From Deltaproteobacteria bacterium (lineage in GTDB: Bacteria > Desulfobacterota > Desulfuromonadia > Desulfuromonadales > BM103): DNA of 64,000 nucleotides. Below the pieces are notes generated by a model. That model was given only the letters and a program-made list of their open reading frames with translations. It was not told the DNA's origin and did not search any database. Positions within the stretch are counted from its first letter, which is position 1; every line of letters begins with the position of its first letter. The stretch covers positions 186,001 to 250,000 of the forward strand of contig JAJRRB010000078.1 of assembly GCA_024279915.1 (NCBI GenBank), given 5' to 3'. Below are positions 27,888-36,100 of this stretch, in pieces. Made by a program: the position numbers and the translations under genes.

Positions 27888-28154
27888 ATGTTTTTGATAC
27901 CGTTGAACCAGATTGAGAGTGTTGATCTTGTCATCCATGCTCTACGTGCGGCAGCAGGTGAAGCTGATTGTACGATGTGCCCGGTGCGTAAAGTCTGTAC
28001 AAAACAGTGTCTGGCAGTGGCTGATGGGATACAGCAGATGGTTGCAACCAATAGTTTGCCGAATATGGACCTGATTCAGGGTGATGCGGACGAAGACCCG
28101 CCTGATGGGCCAGAGAGTGGTGGCTCCGGTTCGCATCTACGGGTTGTGAAATAA
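27888..28154 (+). CDS. Small Cys-rich protein, unknown
   Basis: An 88-residue soluble protein with four clustered cysteines (CTMCPVRKVCTKQC, residues 28-41), spaced x2, x5, x3, which could bind a metal or an Fe-S cluster. The rest has no recognisable motif; the C-terminus is acidic and Gly/Ser-rich. It lies 72 bp after aroF and 33 bp before the DUF1015 gene, so it is probably co-transcribed. I do not recognise the family. Confidence 0.65.
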   Translation: MFLIPLNQIESVDLVIHALRAAAGEADCTMCPVRKVCTKQCLAVADGIQQMVATNSLPNMDLIQGDADEDPPDGPESGGSGSHLRVVK

Positions 28155-28187
28155 GATTTAGAAACCGAAAAGGGGAAAGACTTAATT

Positions 28188-29525
28188 ATGAATCTCGCAA
28201 CTCTTGCACTGCAAGTTCCGACCATCTTATTGCCTAAGGAAGGCATCGACCTGGGCCGCTGGGCGGTGATTGCCTGTGACCAATATACTTCCGAACCGGA
28301 GTACTGGCAGACGATTGATCGCCTGACTGCCGATCAGCCTTCAACCTTGCGTCTGGTCTTCCCGGAGGTTTATCTGGAAGAAGCTGACGGCGATGCGAGG
28401 ATTGCCGATATCAACCAATGTATGAATCAGTACCTGGCTGATGGTGTTCTGGCCGCTCAGGAGCAAGGCTTTATGCTGGTTGATCGTAAAACCAGTCATG
28501 CACCATCACGCAAGGGGCTGGTTGTGGCGCTCGATCTGGAAGCTTATGATTATCGCCCTGGTTCCAAAACCATGATCCGAACCACTGAAGGGACTATTGT
28601 CGATCGTTTACCTCCGCGCATTCGCGTCAGGGAAAATGCGGCCGTTGAATTGCCGCATATCATGGTGCTGATCGATGATCCCGAGCAGACAGTGATTGAA
28701 CCGTTGTTTGATGCTGATCTGGAACTGGCTTATGATTTTGAGCTGATGCAGAACGGCGGCCATCTTCGCGGTTGGAATGTTACCCAGCAGAGTTTACTCG
28801 GTCAGATTGGCTCCGCTCTGCAGCGTCTGGCAGAAAAAGACCGGTTCCAAAAGCGTTACGATGTCGATGATGACGAAGTCATGCTCTATGCTATGGGTGA
28901 TGGCAATCACAGTTTCGCTACTGCCAAGGCGATCTGGGAGCAACTCAAGTCTGATGCCTCCGATCCTGCTGACATCATGGGTCACCCGGCTCGCTATGCG
29001 CTGGTAGAACTGGTGAATGTTCATGACCCAGGTCTTGAGTTCGAGGCAATTCATCGCGTGATTTTCGATGTCAATACTGATGACTTGTTCGAGAAAGCTG
29101 ATGATTACTATCGCCAGGCTGGTACGCCCTGTCAGGTTGAGTGGTATGAAGATTTCGCCGCTGCAAATGCTGCCGCCGAAGCTGCTGGTACGCCACATGC
29201 GCTTCCATTGGTTGCTGCTGGTCGTTATGGTTTGCTGAAAATTGCTGATCCGACTCTGACCCTTGAAGTCGCGACCCTGCAGAACTTCCTTGACGAGTAT
29301 CTACAAAAAACTCCAGCAGCGCGCATTGATTACATCCATGGTAATGAAGCAGTCAGCCGACTCGGTGGTCAGCAAGGCAACGTTGGCTTCTATCTGCCAT
29401 CGATTTCCAAGCATGATTTGTTCCGCACCATCGTCCGGGATGGAGCCTTGCCGCGCAAGACCTTTTCCATGGGTGAAGCGGATGAAAAACGTTTCTATCT
29501 GGAGGCGCGCAGGATTACCCGCTGA
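28188..29525 (+). CDS. DUF1015 family protein
   Basis: A 445-residue cytoplasmic protein. Typical DUF1015 stretches include WAVIACDQYTSEPEYW near residue 25, MLYAMGDGNHSFATAKAIWE near residue 231 and HGNEAVSRLGG near residue 384. DUF1015 genes often stand beside serA and serC, as here, so a link to serine or phosphoserine metabolism is inferred; the reaction is not known to me. A hairpin (CTGCCGG with CCGGCAG, 29539-29574) and then a 168-bp repeat element separate it from the next gene. Confidence 0.85.
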   Translation: MNLATLALQVPTILLPKEGIDLGRWAVIACDQYTSEPEYWQTIDRLTADQPSTLRLVFPEVYLEEADGDARIADINQCMNQYLADGVLAAQEQGFMLVDRKTSHAPSRKGLVVALDLEAYDYRPGSKTMIRTTEGTIVDRLPPRIRVRENAAVELPHIMVLIDDPEQTVIEPLFDADLELAYDFELMQNGGHLRGWNVTQQSLLGQIGSALQRLAEKDRFQKRYDVDDDEVMLYAMGDGNHSFATAKAIWEQLKSDASDPADIMGHPARYALVELVNVHDPGLEFEAIHRVIFDVNTDDLFEKADDYYRQAGTPCQVEWYEDFAAANAAAEAAGTPHALPLVAAGRYGLLKIADPTLTLEVATLQNFLDEYLQKTPAARIDYIHGNEAVSRLGGQQGNVGFYLPSISKHDLFRTIVRDGALPRKTFSMGEADEKRFYLEARRITR

Positions 29526-29618
29526 AGCCATTGACAAACTGCCGGGAAAAGTAGTAAAAACGGCCTTCCGGCAGCTCTTTACACCTGTTGAAGACGAAGA
29601 TCGCCGACCATGAATGCC

Positions 29619-29786
29619 CTAGGAGGCTGTCGGACTATCCATGACCCGGCTGCAAATCCGGCAGTTTGGCCCATATCTCAGCTCTTTTTCGACCAATAGC
29701 TACGGCTATTACTCTCAAACGAGCCAAAATCTGGTCTCAAACTCCCGAATTTTCGCTTCGGCCCGTATAGTCCGACAACCTCCTAG
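29619..29786. mobile_element. 168-bp terminal-inverted-repeat element, copy A
   Basis: Ends are CTAGGAGGCTGTCGGACTAT and its inverse with one mismatch. A second 168-bp copy lies inverted at 56525-56692. The centre has a small palindrome (AATAGCTACGGCTATT). It codes for nothing convincing; an open frame through it that joins the next gene is fortuitous. It looks like a MITE or similar non-autonomous repeat. Confidence 0.85.
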
Positions 29787-29841
29787 AAGGACGGTGCGGC
29801 GTTTTTTGTTTTCAAATCAAGCATATTTTCAGGAGTCCACG

Positions 29842-31014
29842 ATGAATAAAGTCCGTACTTACAACAAAATCTCTGTCAAAGGTCTGGAGAAATTCTCCCT
29901 CGACAAGTATGAAATTGCCAGCGAGATTGGCACCCCCGATGCGCTGATGTTGCGCAGCCATGTTCTGCAACCAGAAGACATCGAAACTTCTGTCAAAGCG
30001 GTCGGTCGTGCTGGTGCTGGAGTCAACAACATTCCGGTCGAAAATTGTACGGAACGCGGCATCGTGGTTTTCAATGCACCCGGTGCTAACGCCAATGCCG
30101 TTAAGGAGTTGGCATTAGCGGCGATGCTGATATCGACCCGCGACATTGTCGGTGCGATCGAGTTTGTTCGCAAAGAGGGGCAAGGCAAGAACGCCGAAGA
30201 GTTACACAAGCTGGTTGAAGGCGGCAAGAAGACTTATGGTGGAACTGAACTGAAGGGCAAGACCCTCGGTGTTGTGGGCCTCGGTGCCATCGGCTCGCTG
30301 GTTGCCGAAACCGGTCTGATGCTTGGCATGAAAGTGCTTGGTTATGACCCGGCTCTTTCTGTCGCCGCTGCCTGGCGCCTCTCTCGTGATGTCGAGCGCA
30401 TGGAGAATATGCAGTCGTTGCTGGCCAAGTCGGATATCGTCACCTTGCACCTGCCGGTTCTCGAAGCGACCCGCAATCTGATCAACAAAGATCTGATCGA
30501 CAGCTTCAAGCCAGGAGCAACTCTGATCAACCTGTCTCGTGAGAAGGTCGCTGATACCGAGGCGATCCTGCTCGGTCTGGAGAATGGTCGGATTGGCAAG
30601 TACCTGACGGATTTCCCGGTTCAGGAGCTGATGGGAAATGACAAAGTTGTGCCGATCCCGCACCTTGGTGCCAGTACCGAAGAGGCCGAAGAGAATTGTG
30701 CCATCATGGTGGCTGATCAGCTGATTGATTTTCTCGAGAATGGCAATATCCGGAATGCGGTCAATTTCCCAAATATCGCACTGGAGCGCAATGGCGGTTA
30801 CCGTATCGCCTTTTCCAATCGCAATGTGCCGAAAATGCTGAATCAGGTGCTTTCCGTGTTGGCTGATCGGGAAATCAACGTGATCGACATGATCAATAAA
30901 AGCCGTGATGAAGTGGCTTACAATATTATTGACATCGAACAAGAGCCGTCTGACGAGCTTGTCCAGGCTCTGGAAGCTATCGACGGGGTTATCAAGGTTC
31001 GTACTCTCATCTAA
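29842..31014 (+). CDS. Short D-3-phosphoglycerate dehydrogenase with ACT domain
   Basis: A 390-residue NAD-dependent 2-hydroxyacid dehydrogenase. The nucleotide-binding motif is GVVGLGAIGSLVAETG near residue 140, the conserved Arg lies in NLSREKVAD, and the catalytic His is in PHLGASTEEAEENC. Residues from about 315 form an ACT domain, which suggests serine feedback control. The ATG at 29842 has AGGAG upstream; the frame is open further up only because of the repeat element. SerC follows 21 bp later. A second, longer SerA is encoded at 32777, so which one supplies serine is unclear. Confidence 0.9.
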   Translation: MNKVRTYNKISVKGLEKFSLDKYEIASEIGTPDALMLRSHVLQPEDIETSVKAVGRAGAGVNNIPVENCTERGIVVFNAPGANANAVKELALAAMLISTRDIVGAIEFVRKEGQGKNAEELHKLVEGGKKTYGGTELKGKTLGVVGLGAIGSLVAETGLMLGMKVLGYDPALSVAAAWRLSRDVERMENMQSLLAKSDIVTLHLPVLEATRNLINKDLIDSFKPGATLINLSREKVADTEAILLGLENGRIGKYLTDFPVQELMGNDKVVPIPHLGASTEEAEENCAIMVADQLIDFLENGNIRNAVNFPNIALERNGGYRIAFSNRNVPKMLNQVLSVLADREINVIDMINKSRDEVAYNIIDIEQEPSDELVQALEAIDGVIKVRTLI

Positions 31015-31035
31015 ACAGAACAACAGGAGTCTCTC

Positions 31036-32124
31036 ATGTCTCAAGTTTATAACTTTGGTGCTGGTCCGGCGATGCTGCCGGTCCCTGTGATGGAACGCAT
31101 TCGCGAGGAATTTCTTGATTTTCAGGGGATGGGTGTTTCTGTTATCGAAGTCAGCCACCGTGCCAAGCAGTTTGAAAAAGTTCTTCTTGATGCCCAGGAC
31201 CGCTTTCGTCAGTTGACCAACCTGCCGGATAACTACAAGATTCTTTTTGTCCACGGCGGTGCGCGCATGCAGTTCTCGGCTCTGCCGATGAACCTGGCCG
31301 GACGAACGGCGAGTAAGAAATGCCTCTATGTTGAGACGGGCAACTTTGCCAAGCTTGCCAACAAGGATGCCAAAGGTTATGGCGATATTCAGGTCATTGC
31401 CAGCAGTGCCGACACCAGTTACGATCGTCTGCCCACAATAACACCGGAGATGATTGACCAGGATGCCGCCTACCTGCACATCACCAGCAACAATACCCTT
31501 TACGGCTCACGCTACAGCCAGTTCCCTGATGCCGGCAAGGTGCCTTTGATTGCCGACCAGACCTCGGAGATCCTTTCTCGCGTGGTCGATTACAGTAAGT
31601 TCGGTTGTGTCTACGCTGGCCTGCAGAAAAACCTTGGACCTTCCGGAACCGCGATTGTAGTCATTCGTGAGGACCTGCTTGGTCATGCTTCCCCTGAGAC
31701 GCCGGTGCTCCTCAACTATGAACAGTGCGCCAAGGATAACTCCCTGACCAACACCGCCAACACCTTTGCCATCTATGTCACCGGCCTGGTGCTGGAGTGG
31801 TTGCAGGAGCAGGGCGGTGTCGCAGCGATCGAGAAAATCAACGAGCAGAAGGCAAGTATCCTCTACAGTCTCATCGATGACGGTGATTATTATCGTGGCG
31901 TGATCCAACCTGAATTCCGCGGCACCATGAACGTCAGTTTCAACCTGGCAAGTGAAGAGCTCGAAGCAAAGTTCCTCAAGGAAGCTGGCGAACAGGGTCT
32001 GTATGCACTCAAAGGCCACCGCAGTGTCGGCGGTATCCGCGCCTCCATCTACAACGCCATGCCGCTGGCCGGTGTCGAAAAAATGGCGGGTTTCATGAAA
32101 GAATTCGAGAGCAAGAACGGTTAA
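31036..32124 (+). CDS. serC: Phosphoserine aminotransferase
   Basis: A 362-residue PLP aminotransferase that makes phosphoserine from 3-phosphohydroxypyruvate. The start YNFGAGPAMLPVPVMERI is diagnostic, and the PLP Lys sits in YAGLQKNLGPSGTAIVVIRE near residue 194. HGGARMQFSALPMNL and LKGHRSVGGIRASIYNAMP also match. CAGGAG lies before the ATG. It forms a unit with the short serA upstream, closed by the terminator at 32151. Confidence 0.96.
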   Translation: MSQVYNFGAGPAMLPVPVMERIREEFLDFQGMGVSVIEVSHRAKQFEKVLLDAQDRFRQLTNLPDNYKILFVHGGARMQFSALPMNLAGRTASKKCLYVETGNFAKLANKDAKGYGDIQVIASSADTSYDRLPTITPEMIDQDAAYLHITSNNTLYGSRYSQFPDAGKVPLIADQTSEILSRVVDYSKFGCVYAGLQKNLGPSGTAIVVIREDLLGHASPETPVLLNYEQCAKDNSLTNTANTFAIYVTGLVLEWLQEQGGVAAIEKINEQKASILYSLIDDGDYYRGVIQPEFRGTMNVSFNLASEELEAKFLKEAGEQGLYALKGHRSVGGIRASIYNAMPLAGVEKMAGFMKEFESKNG

Positions 32125-32150
32125 CTCTCCGCAAATTATTTTGTTAAGAG

Positions 32151-32190
32151 TGGGGATACTTTCCAATGGGAAGTATCCCCATTTTCCTTT
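32151..32190 (+). terminator. Terminator after serC
   Basis: A perfect 11-bp stem (TGGGGATACTT with AAGTATCCCCA) with a nine-base loop, followed by TTTTCCTTTT. It overlaps the upstream region of the thioesterase gene. Confidence 0.88.
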
Positions 32191-32201
32191 TGGAGGTTGT
32201 G

Positions 32202-32678
32202 GTGACTGAAGTTGATTTGCAGGGCGAGGCAGGTTGGGAGTTTTTTGACGCTCCCGCGCTGGTTGGTGAAACATTACGCTTTGTTTCCGGAGACCGGACC
32301 GGCGATCGTTTCCGGATGAAGTACTTTCGCGATCAGGAAACCAATCTGGTTGCCAGGATCTGGTTCGGCCCGGTGACGGAAGGCCCGCCTGGTCATGCCC
32401 ATGGCGGCAGTATCGCTGCAGTGCTTGACGAGGTTCTCGGTTTGGCCGCCTGGGCGGCAGGACACCAGATTGTGGTTGGCAATCTGAATGTCAGCTTTCG
32501 GCAACTGCTGCCGATTCAGACTGTGGTGCAGGTCAATACCAAACTGATTTCAGTTCAGGGGCGTAAGGTTTTGGTGCACGGTGAAGTCTGTGCCCTTGAT
32601 GGGAGTGTTTATGCGGCGGGTGAGTGCCTCTGTATCAAGTTAACCAAGGAGCAGTTGGCCTCATCTAAAAATACTTAA
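32202..32678 (+). CDS. PaaI-type hotdog thioesterase
   Basis: A 158-residue hotdog-fold protein. The motif GPPGHAHGGSIAAVLDEVLG near residue 60 is the PaaI/YigI-type active site (HGG, then Asp/Glu). GNLNVSFRQLLPI follows as usual. The GTG start has TGGAGG at five bases' distance; a longer frame would run through the terminator hairpin and is rejected. The substrate is likely an acyl- or aryl-CoA, not predictable here. It lies between two serine-pathway genes without evident link. Confidence 0.85.
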   Translation: MTEVDLQGEAGWEFFDAPALVGETLRFVSGDRTGDRFRMKYFRDQETNLVARIWFGPVTEGPPGHAHGGSIAAVLDEVLGLAAWAAGHQIVVGNLNVSFRQLLPIQTVVQVNTKLISVQGRKVLVHGEVCALDGSVYAAGECLCIKLTKEQLASSKNT

Positions 32679-32697
32679 CGTATACGGAATGATGGCG

Positions 32698-32726
32698 TTG
32701 ACAGGGGGGAATCTTCGCCCTAGAAT
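32698..32726 (+). promoter_or_regulatory. serA: Sigma70-type promoter of serA
   Basis: TTGACA and TAGAAT with 17 bp spacing. It is flanked by inverted arms GAATGATGGCG (32687-32697) and CGCCATTATTC (32750-32760) with one mismatch, which may be an operator or stem. Confidence 0.7.
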
Positions 32727-32776
32727 CGGCACTTCGATCTTTTTGCTTCCGCCATTATTCATGAGGAATAAAGTCA

Positions 32777-34366
32777 ATGAAAGTCATCGTTACTGACGAG
32801 ATATCCGAGAAGGGCCTTGAGCCCCTGGAGAAAGATCCGCGAGTTCAGCTGGACGTGCGCCTTGGTTTGGAGAAGGCCGAACTCTATCAGCTGATCGGCG
32901 ACTATGATGCCATCATCACCCGCTCCGGGACTCAAGTCGATGCAGAGCTCTTAAGCCATGCCACAAAGCTGAAAATGGTCGCCCGTGCCGGGGTCGGTAT
33001 CGACAATGTCGATGTTCCCGCTGCTAGCGAACGTGGCATCATTGTCGTTAATGCGCCGTTCGGTAATACCAACTCGGCTGCAGAGCACTCCATGGCGATC
33101 CTGCTCTCTATGTGTCGCAATGTCCCGGATGCCAACGCCAGTCTAAAGAGTGGCCAGTGGCAACGGGCTCCATTCACGGGCTACGAGCTCAAGCACAAGA
33201 CCATGGGTATTATCGGTCTTGGCAAAGTCGGTGGTCGAGTGGCGCTACGCTCCCGGGCTTTTGAAATGGATGTGGTGGTTTATGACCCGTATATCAGTGA
33301 AAAACGGGCGACTGATTTCGGAACGCGCCTGGTTTCACTCGATGAACTGATCAGCATGGCTGATGTTATCTCAGTGCATACACCACTGAACGACGAGACC
33401 AGCGATCTGATTACGGCAGTGCACTTCACGCAGATGAAAGATGGTGTATTGATCGTCAACTGCGCCCGAGGTGGCATTATTAACGAGGCTGACATGTTGA
33501 ACGCTTTGGAAGGAGGTAAAGTGGCTCACGCTGCATTTGACGTCTGGAGCGAGGAACCACCCAATAACAAAACCCTCAAAAGATTGATCGCTCACCCGAA
33601 CATGATTGTCACCCCGCACCTTGGTGCCAATACCTTTGAGGCGCAGACCAATGTTGCGGTTGATGTCAGCCGCGAGATTCTCAACCTGCTTGATGGCAAA
33701 CCGGTGGAGAATGCTGTGAATATTGCCCGTTTCGATCCGGACCTCATGGCCCAGATGCGCCCCTTTATGGAGCTGGCTGCTGTTATGGGCGATTTTATCT
33801 CTCAGCTAGCACCGGAAAACCCTGGCAAGGTCACTTTTAATTATACTGGCAAGCTTGCCGCGCATGACTGCATGCCGATTACTGTAGCTGGGCTTGCGGC
33901 ATTGCTCAATCGCTGTACTGACCAGGAAATCAACATGGTCAACGCCAACCTGGTTGCCGAGCGCCGTGGTCTGGTTGTTGAGCAGAGTCGCTCAACAGAA
34001 TCTGAGTTCTTCTCCAATCTGATCACCTTGAGTCTGGAAACTCCACAGGGCAAGCGAACCATTGCTGGTACTCTCTTTGAAGGAATGCCAAAGATCGTCA
34101 AAATGCGTGACTTTGCTGTTGATTTCACCCCTGAAGAGCATATGTTGGTTTTGGCATATGAGGATCGGCCCGGCCTGATCGGTAAGATTGGTACCATCCT
34201 AGGTGAGGCTGAGGTGAACATCGGCTCTATGAGCCTTGGTCGGAGGGGTAAGGGTGGTGAGGCTATGGTGGGTTTTTCTGTTGATTCTCCGGTTGATGAG
34301 GCGACACTGGTCGGACTGACGGAAGCTATTGGTGCTCGCTTTGTTAAGGCGGTGCATTTGTCTTAA
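32777..34366 (+). CDS. serA: D-3-phosphoglycerate dehydrogenase, long form
   Basis: A 529-residue enzyme of the long SerA type: catalytic and NAD domains (IIGLGKVGGRVALRSRAFEM near residue 143; NCARGGIINEADM with the catalytic-site Arg; TPHLGANTFEAQ with His), then an intervening allosteric domain (about 320-450) and a C-terminal ACT domain (MLVLAYEDRPGLIGKIGTIL). It catalyses the first step of serine synthesis. TGAGGAATAA precedes the ATG. It has its own promoter and a terminator-like hairpin after it. Confidence 0.95.
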   Translation: MKVIVTDEISEKGLEPLEKDPRVQLDVRLGLEKAELYQLIGDYDAIITRSGTQVDAELLSHATKLKMVARAGVGIDNVDVPAASERGIIVVNAPFGNTNSAAEHSMAILLSMCRNVPDANASLKSGQWQRAPFTGYELKHKTMGIIGLGKVGGRVALRSRAFEMDVVVYDPYISEKRATDFGTRLVSLDELISMADVISVHTPLNDETSDLITAVHFTQMKDGVLIVNCARGGIINEADMLNALEGGKVAHAAFDVWSEEPPNNKTLKRLIAHPNMIVTPHLGANTFEAQTNVAVDVSREILNLLDGKPVENAVNIARFDPDLMAQMRPFMELAAVMGDFISQLAPENPGKVTFNYTGKLAAHDCMPITVAGLAALLNRCTDQEINMVNANLVAERRGLVVEQSRSTESEFFSNLITLSLETPQGKRTIAGTLFEGMPKIVKMRDFAVDFTPEEHMLVLAYEDRPGLIGKIGTILGEAEVNIGSMSLGRRGKGGEAMVGFSVDSPVDEATLVGLTEAIGARFVKAVHLS

Positions 34367-34461
34367 GTTTTTTGTAAGGTTGTATGCTGTTAAGGAGGGG
34401 GGTGGATTGATTCCATGCCCTTTTTCCGTTTAGAGGGCTGAAACATTTTAAAACCTCAAGC

Positions 34462-34497
34462 AAGACCGCGGGTCGCGTCCCGCCGGTCTTATCTTTA
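34462..34497 (+). terminator. serA: Terminator after serA
   Basis: AAGACCG with CGGTCTT and inner CGGG with CCCG around TCGCGT, followed by ATCTTT. It lies between convergent genes, 95 bp after serA and 10 bp before the end of mqnD. Confidence 0.75.
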
Positions 34498-34507
34498 GAT
34501 CACAGAT

Positions 34508-35344
34508 TTAACAGAGACATAGCGGCTCTTTACTCTTTGGTATCAGCCCGCGTGCTTCGGCACGAGCCAGGAGAGCCTCTACAGCGTTAACCCCCTCTTC
34601 ACCAAGATCAAGCGAAAAGTCATTCACATAAAGGTTGATATGCGCATCAATCACCTGATCATCAAGTTCTTGGGCGTGATCTTTGATATAGGCACGCGGC
34701 TCCTGAGGATGCTGCCGGGCATACTCAAGGCTGGCTCGAATGGCCCGATCGACGGACTGGATTGTCTCTACACCCAGATCCCGTCGCGCCAGAATCCCAC
34801 CGAGTGGAATTGGCAGACCTGTGTCTTCTTCCCACCATGCCCCAAGATCAACAACTTCATGAAATCCTGCTTGCTGGAAAGTGAAACGTGACTCGTGGAT
34901 GATGACTCCAGCTTCCACTTCGCCACATTTGAGAGCGGGCATGATCTGGTCAAAGGGGAGGATCAACAGCTCTTCATAACCTGTCCCATAAAGTTGTAGC
35001 AGCAGGTTGGCCGTGGTCAGTTTGCCCGGAACCGCTATGCGCTTTCCGCGCAAGCTTTTCATGTCGGTTGGCCCCTGAGCAATGACCGTTGGTCCACAAC
35101 CGCGACCGAGGGCGCCACCACTGCGCAAGAGGACGTAACGATCGCGAAGATGCCCGAAAGCATGGTAGGAGATTTTGGTCAGGTCGAGCAGGCCATTAAG
35201 TGCCAGTTGGTTGAGTGTCTCCACATCCTCAAGACGCTCTGCAATCATGTGCTGAGGGATTGTGACCTTATTATGCGTCAGAGCGTAAAAGATATAGGTG
35301 TCGTTCGGACAGGGTGAGTAGCCCAGACTTAAAGTCTTTGTCAT
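34508..35344 (-). CDS. mqnD: 1,4-dihydroxy-6-naphthoate synthase
   Basis: A 278-residue enzyme of the futalosine pathway that makes 1,4-dihydroxy-6-naphthoate. It starts MTKTLSLGYSPCPNDTYIFY, the family signature, and has YHAFGHLRDRYVLLRSGGAL and the substrate-site stretch GRGCGPTVIA. The ATG overlaps the mqnB stop (ATGA), so translation is coupled and the longer open frame inside mqnB is not used. MqnD acts after MqnC, encoded 17 kb away on the other strand. Confidence 0.94.
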   Translation of the reverse strand: MTKTLSLGYSPCPNDTYIFYALTHNKVTIPQHMIAERLEDVETLNQLALNGLLDLTKISYHAFGHLRDRYVLLRSGGALGRGCGPTVIAQGPTDMKSLRGKRIAVPGKLTTANLLLQLYGTGYEELLILPFDQIMPALKCGEVEAGVIIHESRFTFQQAGFHEVVDLGAWWEEDTGLPIPLGGILARRDLGVETIQSVDRAIRASLEYARQHPQEPRAYIKDHAQELDDQVIDAHINLYVNDFSLDLGEEGVNAVEALLARAEARGLIPKSKEPLCLC

Positions 35345-36078
35345 TTCTTTTGCCCGGACCGTGCTTGAAGAAGCATTAGAATGGCATTCTGTGCTGCAGT
35401 CATGGCGAGGGAAAGATTCCAACGGCTGGTGTCGCGATCTTCAACCAGGTTGGAAATGCCACGGACCTCAAGTAACGGCACTGTTAACTGCTGACAAGCA
35501 AGGGCGACCGCAGCCCCTTCCATGTTTTCACAGATCCCACCCGTGCGACTTTCAATCACCGTGGCTTTTGACGTCGTTCCCGTACATGTGGAGACCGTAA
35601 CAAAAGGTCCACTACGGAGGACTGTATTTGTGCTTTCCGCATGATCTGACAGAAGTGGTTGCGCCCAGTCGTGTAGCTTTGGATCGACTGGCCAGCTATT
35701 GAAAAGAGGTTCGGGAGTCTGGCGCATGGGCAGCTTCATCTCGGTAAAGTCACGGAAGCCTTTGGCCGTCGCACCCCCTTCGTCACCGAAGATCTCTGCA
35801 GTGGCAAGAGCCAGGTCGCCGACAGCTAAGCCTGCGCCGAGGTAGGCACCACCGCAACCGAATAGCCAGAGGGCATCTGGCCGGCAGTTACTCAGTAAGG
35901 TGATTGCACTTGCTGCTGCAGCCGCTTTGCCGATGCCGCTATGCGCCAGGCAGATCTCATGGTCAGCGAATTTACCGGTTGTCAGGGTGATGCCATCGGC
36001 AGACTGTTGCTTAAAATTCTGAAGGGATTGCCTGATCAGGTGAGTTTCTGCGGAAACAGCTGCAAGTAGAGCGATCAT
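35341..36078 (-). CDS. mqnB: Futalosine hydrolase
   Basis: A 245-residue nucleosidase of the MTA/SAH-nucleosidase fold that removes the base from futalosine. Family stretches are VSAETHLIRQSL, HSGIGKAAAAASAITLL, LFGCGGAYLGAGLAVGDLAL and GGICENMEGAAVALACQ, with the Glu-Met-Glu of the nucleoside site. The last codons overlap mqnD. Its presence, with MqnE and MqnC, shows the route through futalosine rather than menaquinone via isochorismate. Confidence 0.92.
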   Translation of the reverse strand: MIALLAAVSAETHLIRQSLQNFKQQSADGITLTTGKFADHEICLAHSGIGKAAAAASAITLLSNCRPDALWLFGCGGAYLGAGLAVGDLALATAEIFGDEGGATAKGFRDFTEMKLPMRQTPEPLFNSWPVDPKLHDWAQPLLSDHAESTNTVLRSGPFVTVSTCTGTTSKATVIESRTGGICENMEGAAVALACQQLTVPLLEVRGISNLVEDRDTSRWNLSLAMTAAQNAILMLLQARSGQKK

Positions 36079-36100
36079 AGGGTCAGGTACGCGTCCCGGA

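Noticed and set aside
29641-29841. N-terminal extension of the short SerA
   Set aside because: This open stretch is the 168-bp repeat element; the family N-terminus and a ribosome site are at 29842.
30202-31479. 425-codon open frame on the minus strand
   Set aside because: It is antisense to the short serA and serC, whose protein motifs are unambiguous.
32166-32201. Upstream start for the thioesterase
   Set aside because: It would lie inside the serC terminator hairpin; the GTG at 32202 has TGGAGG at proper distance.
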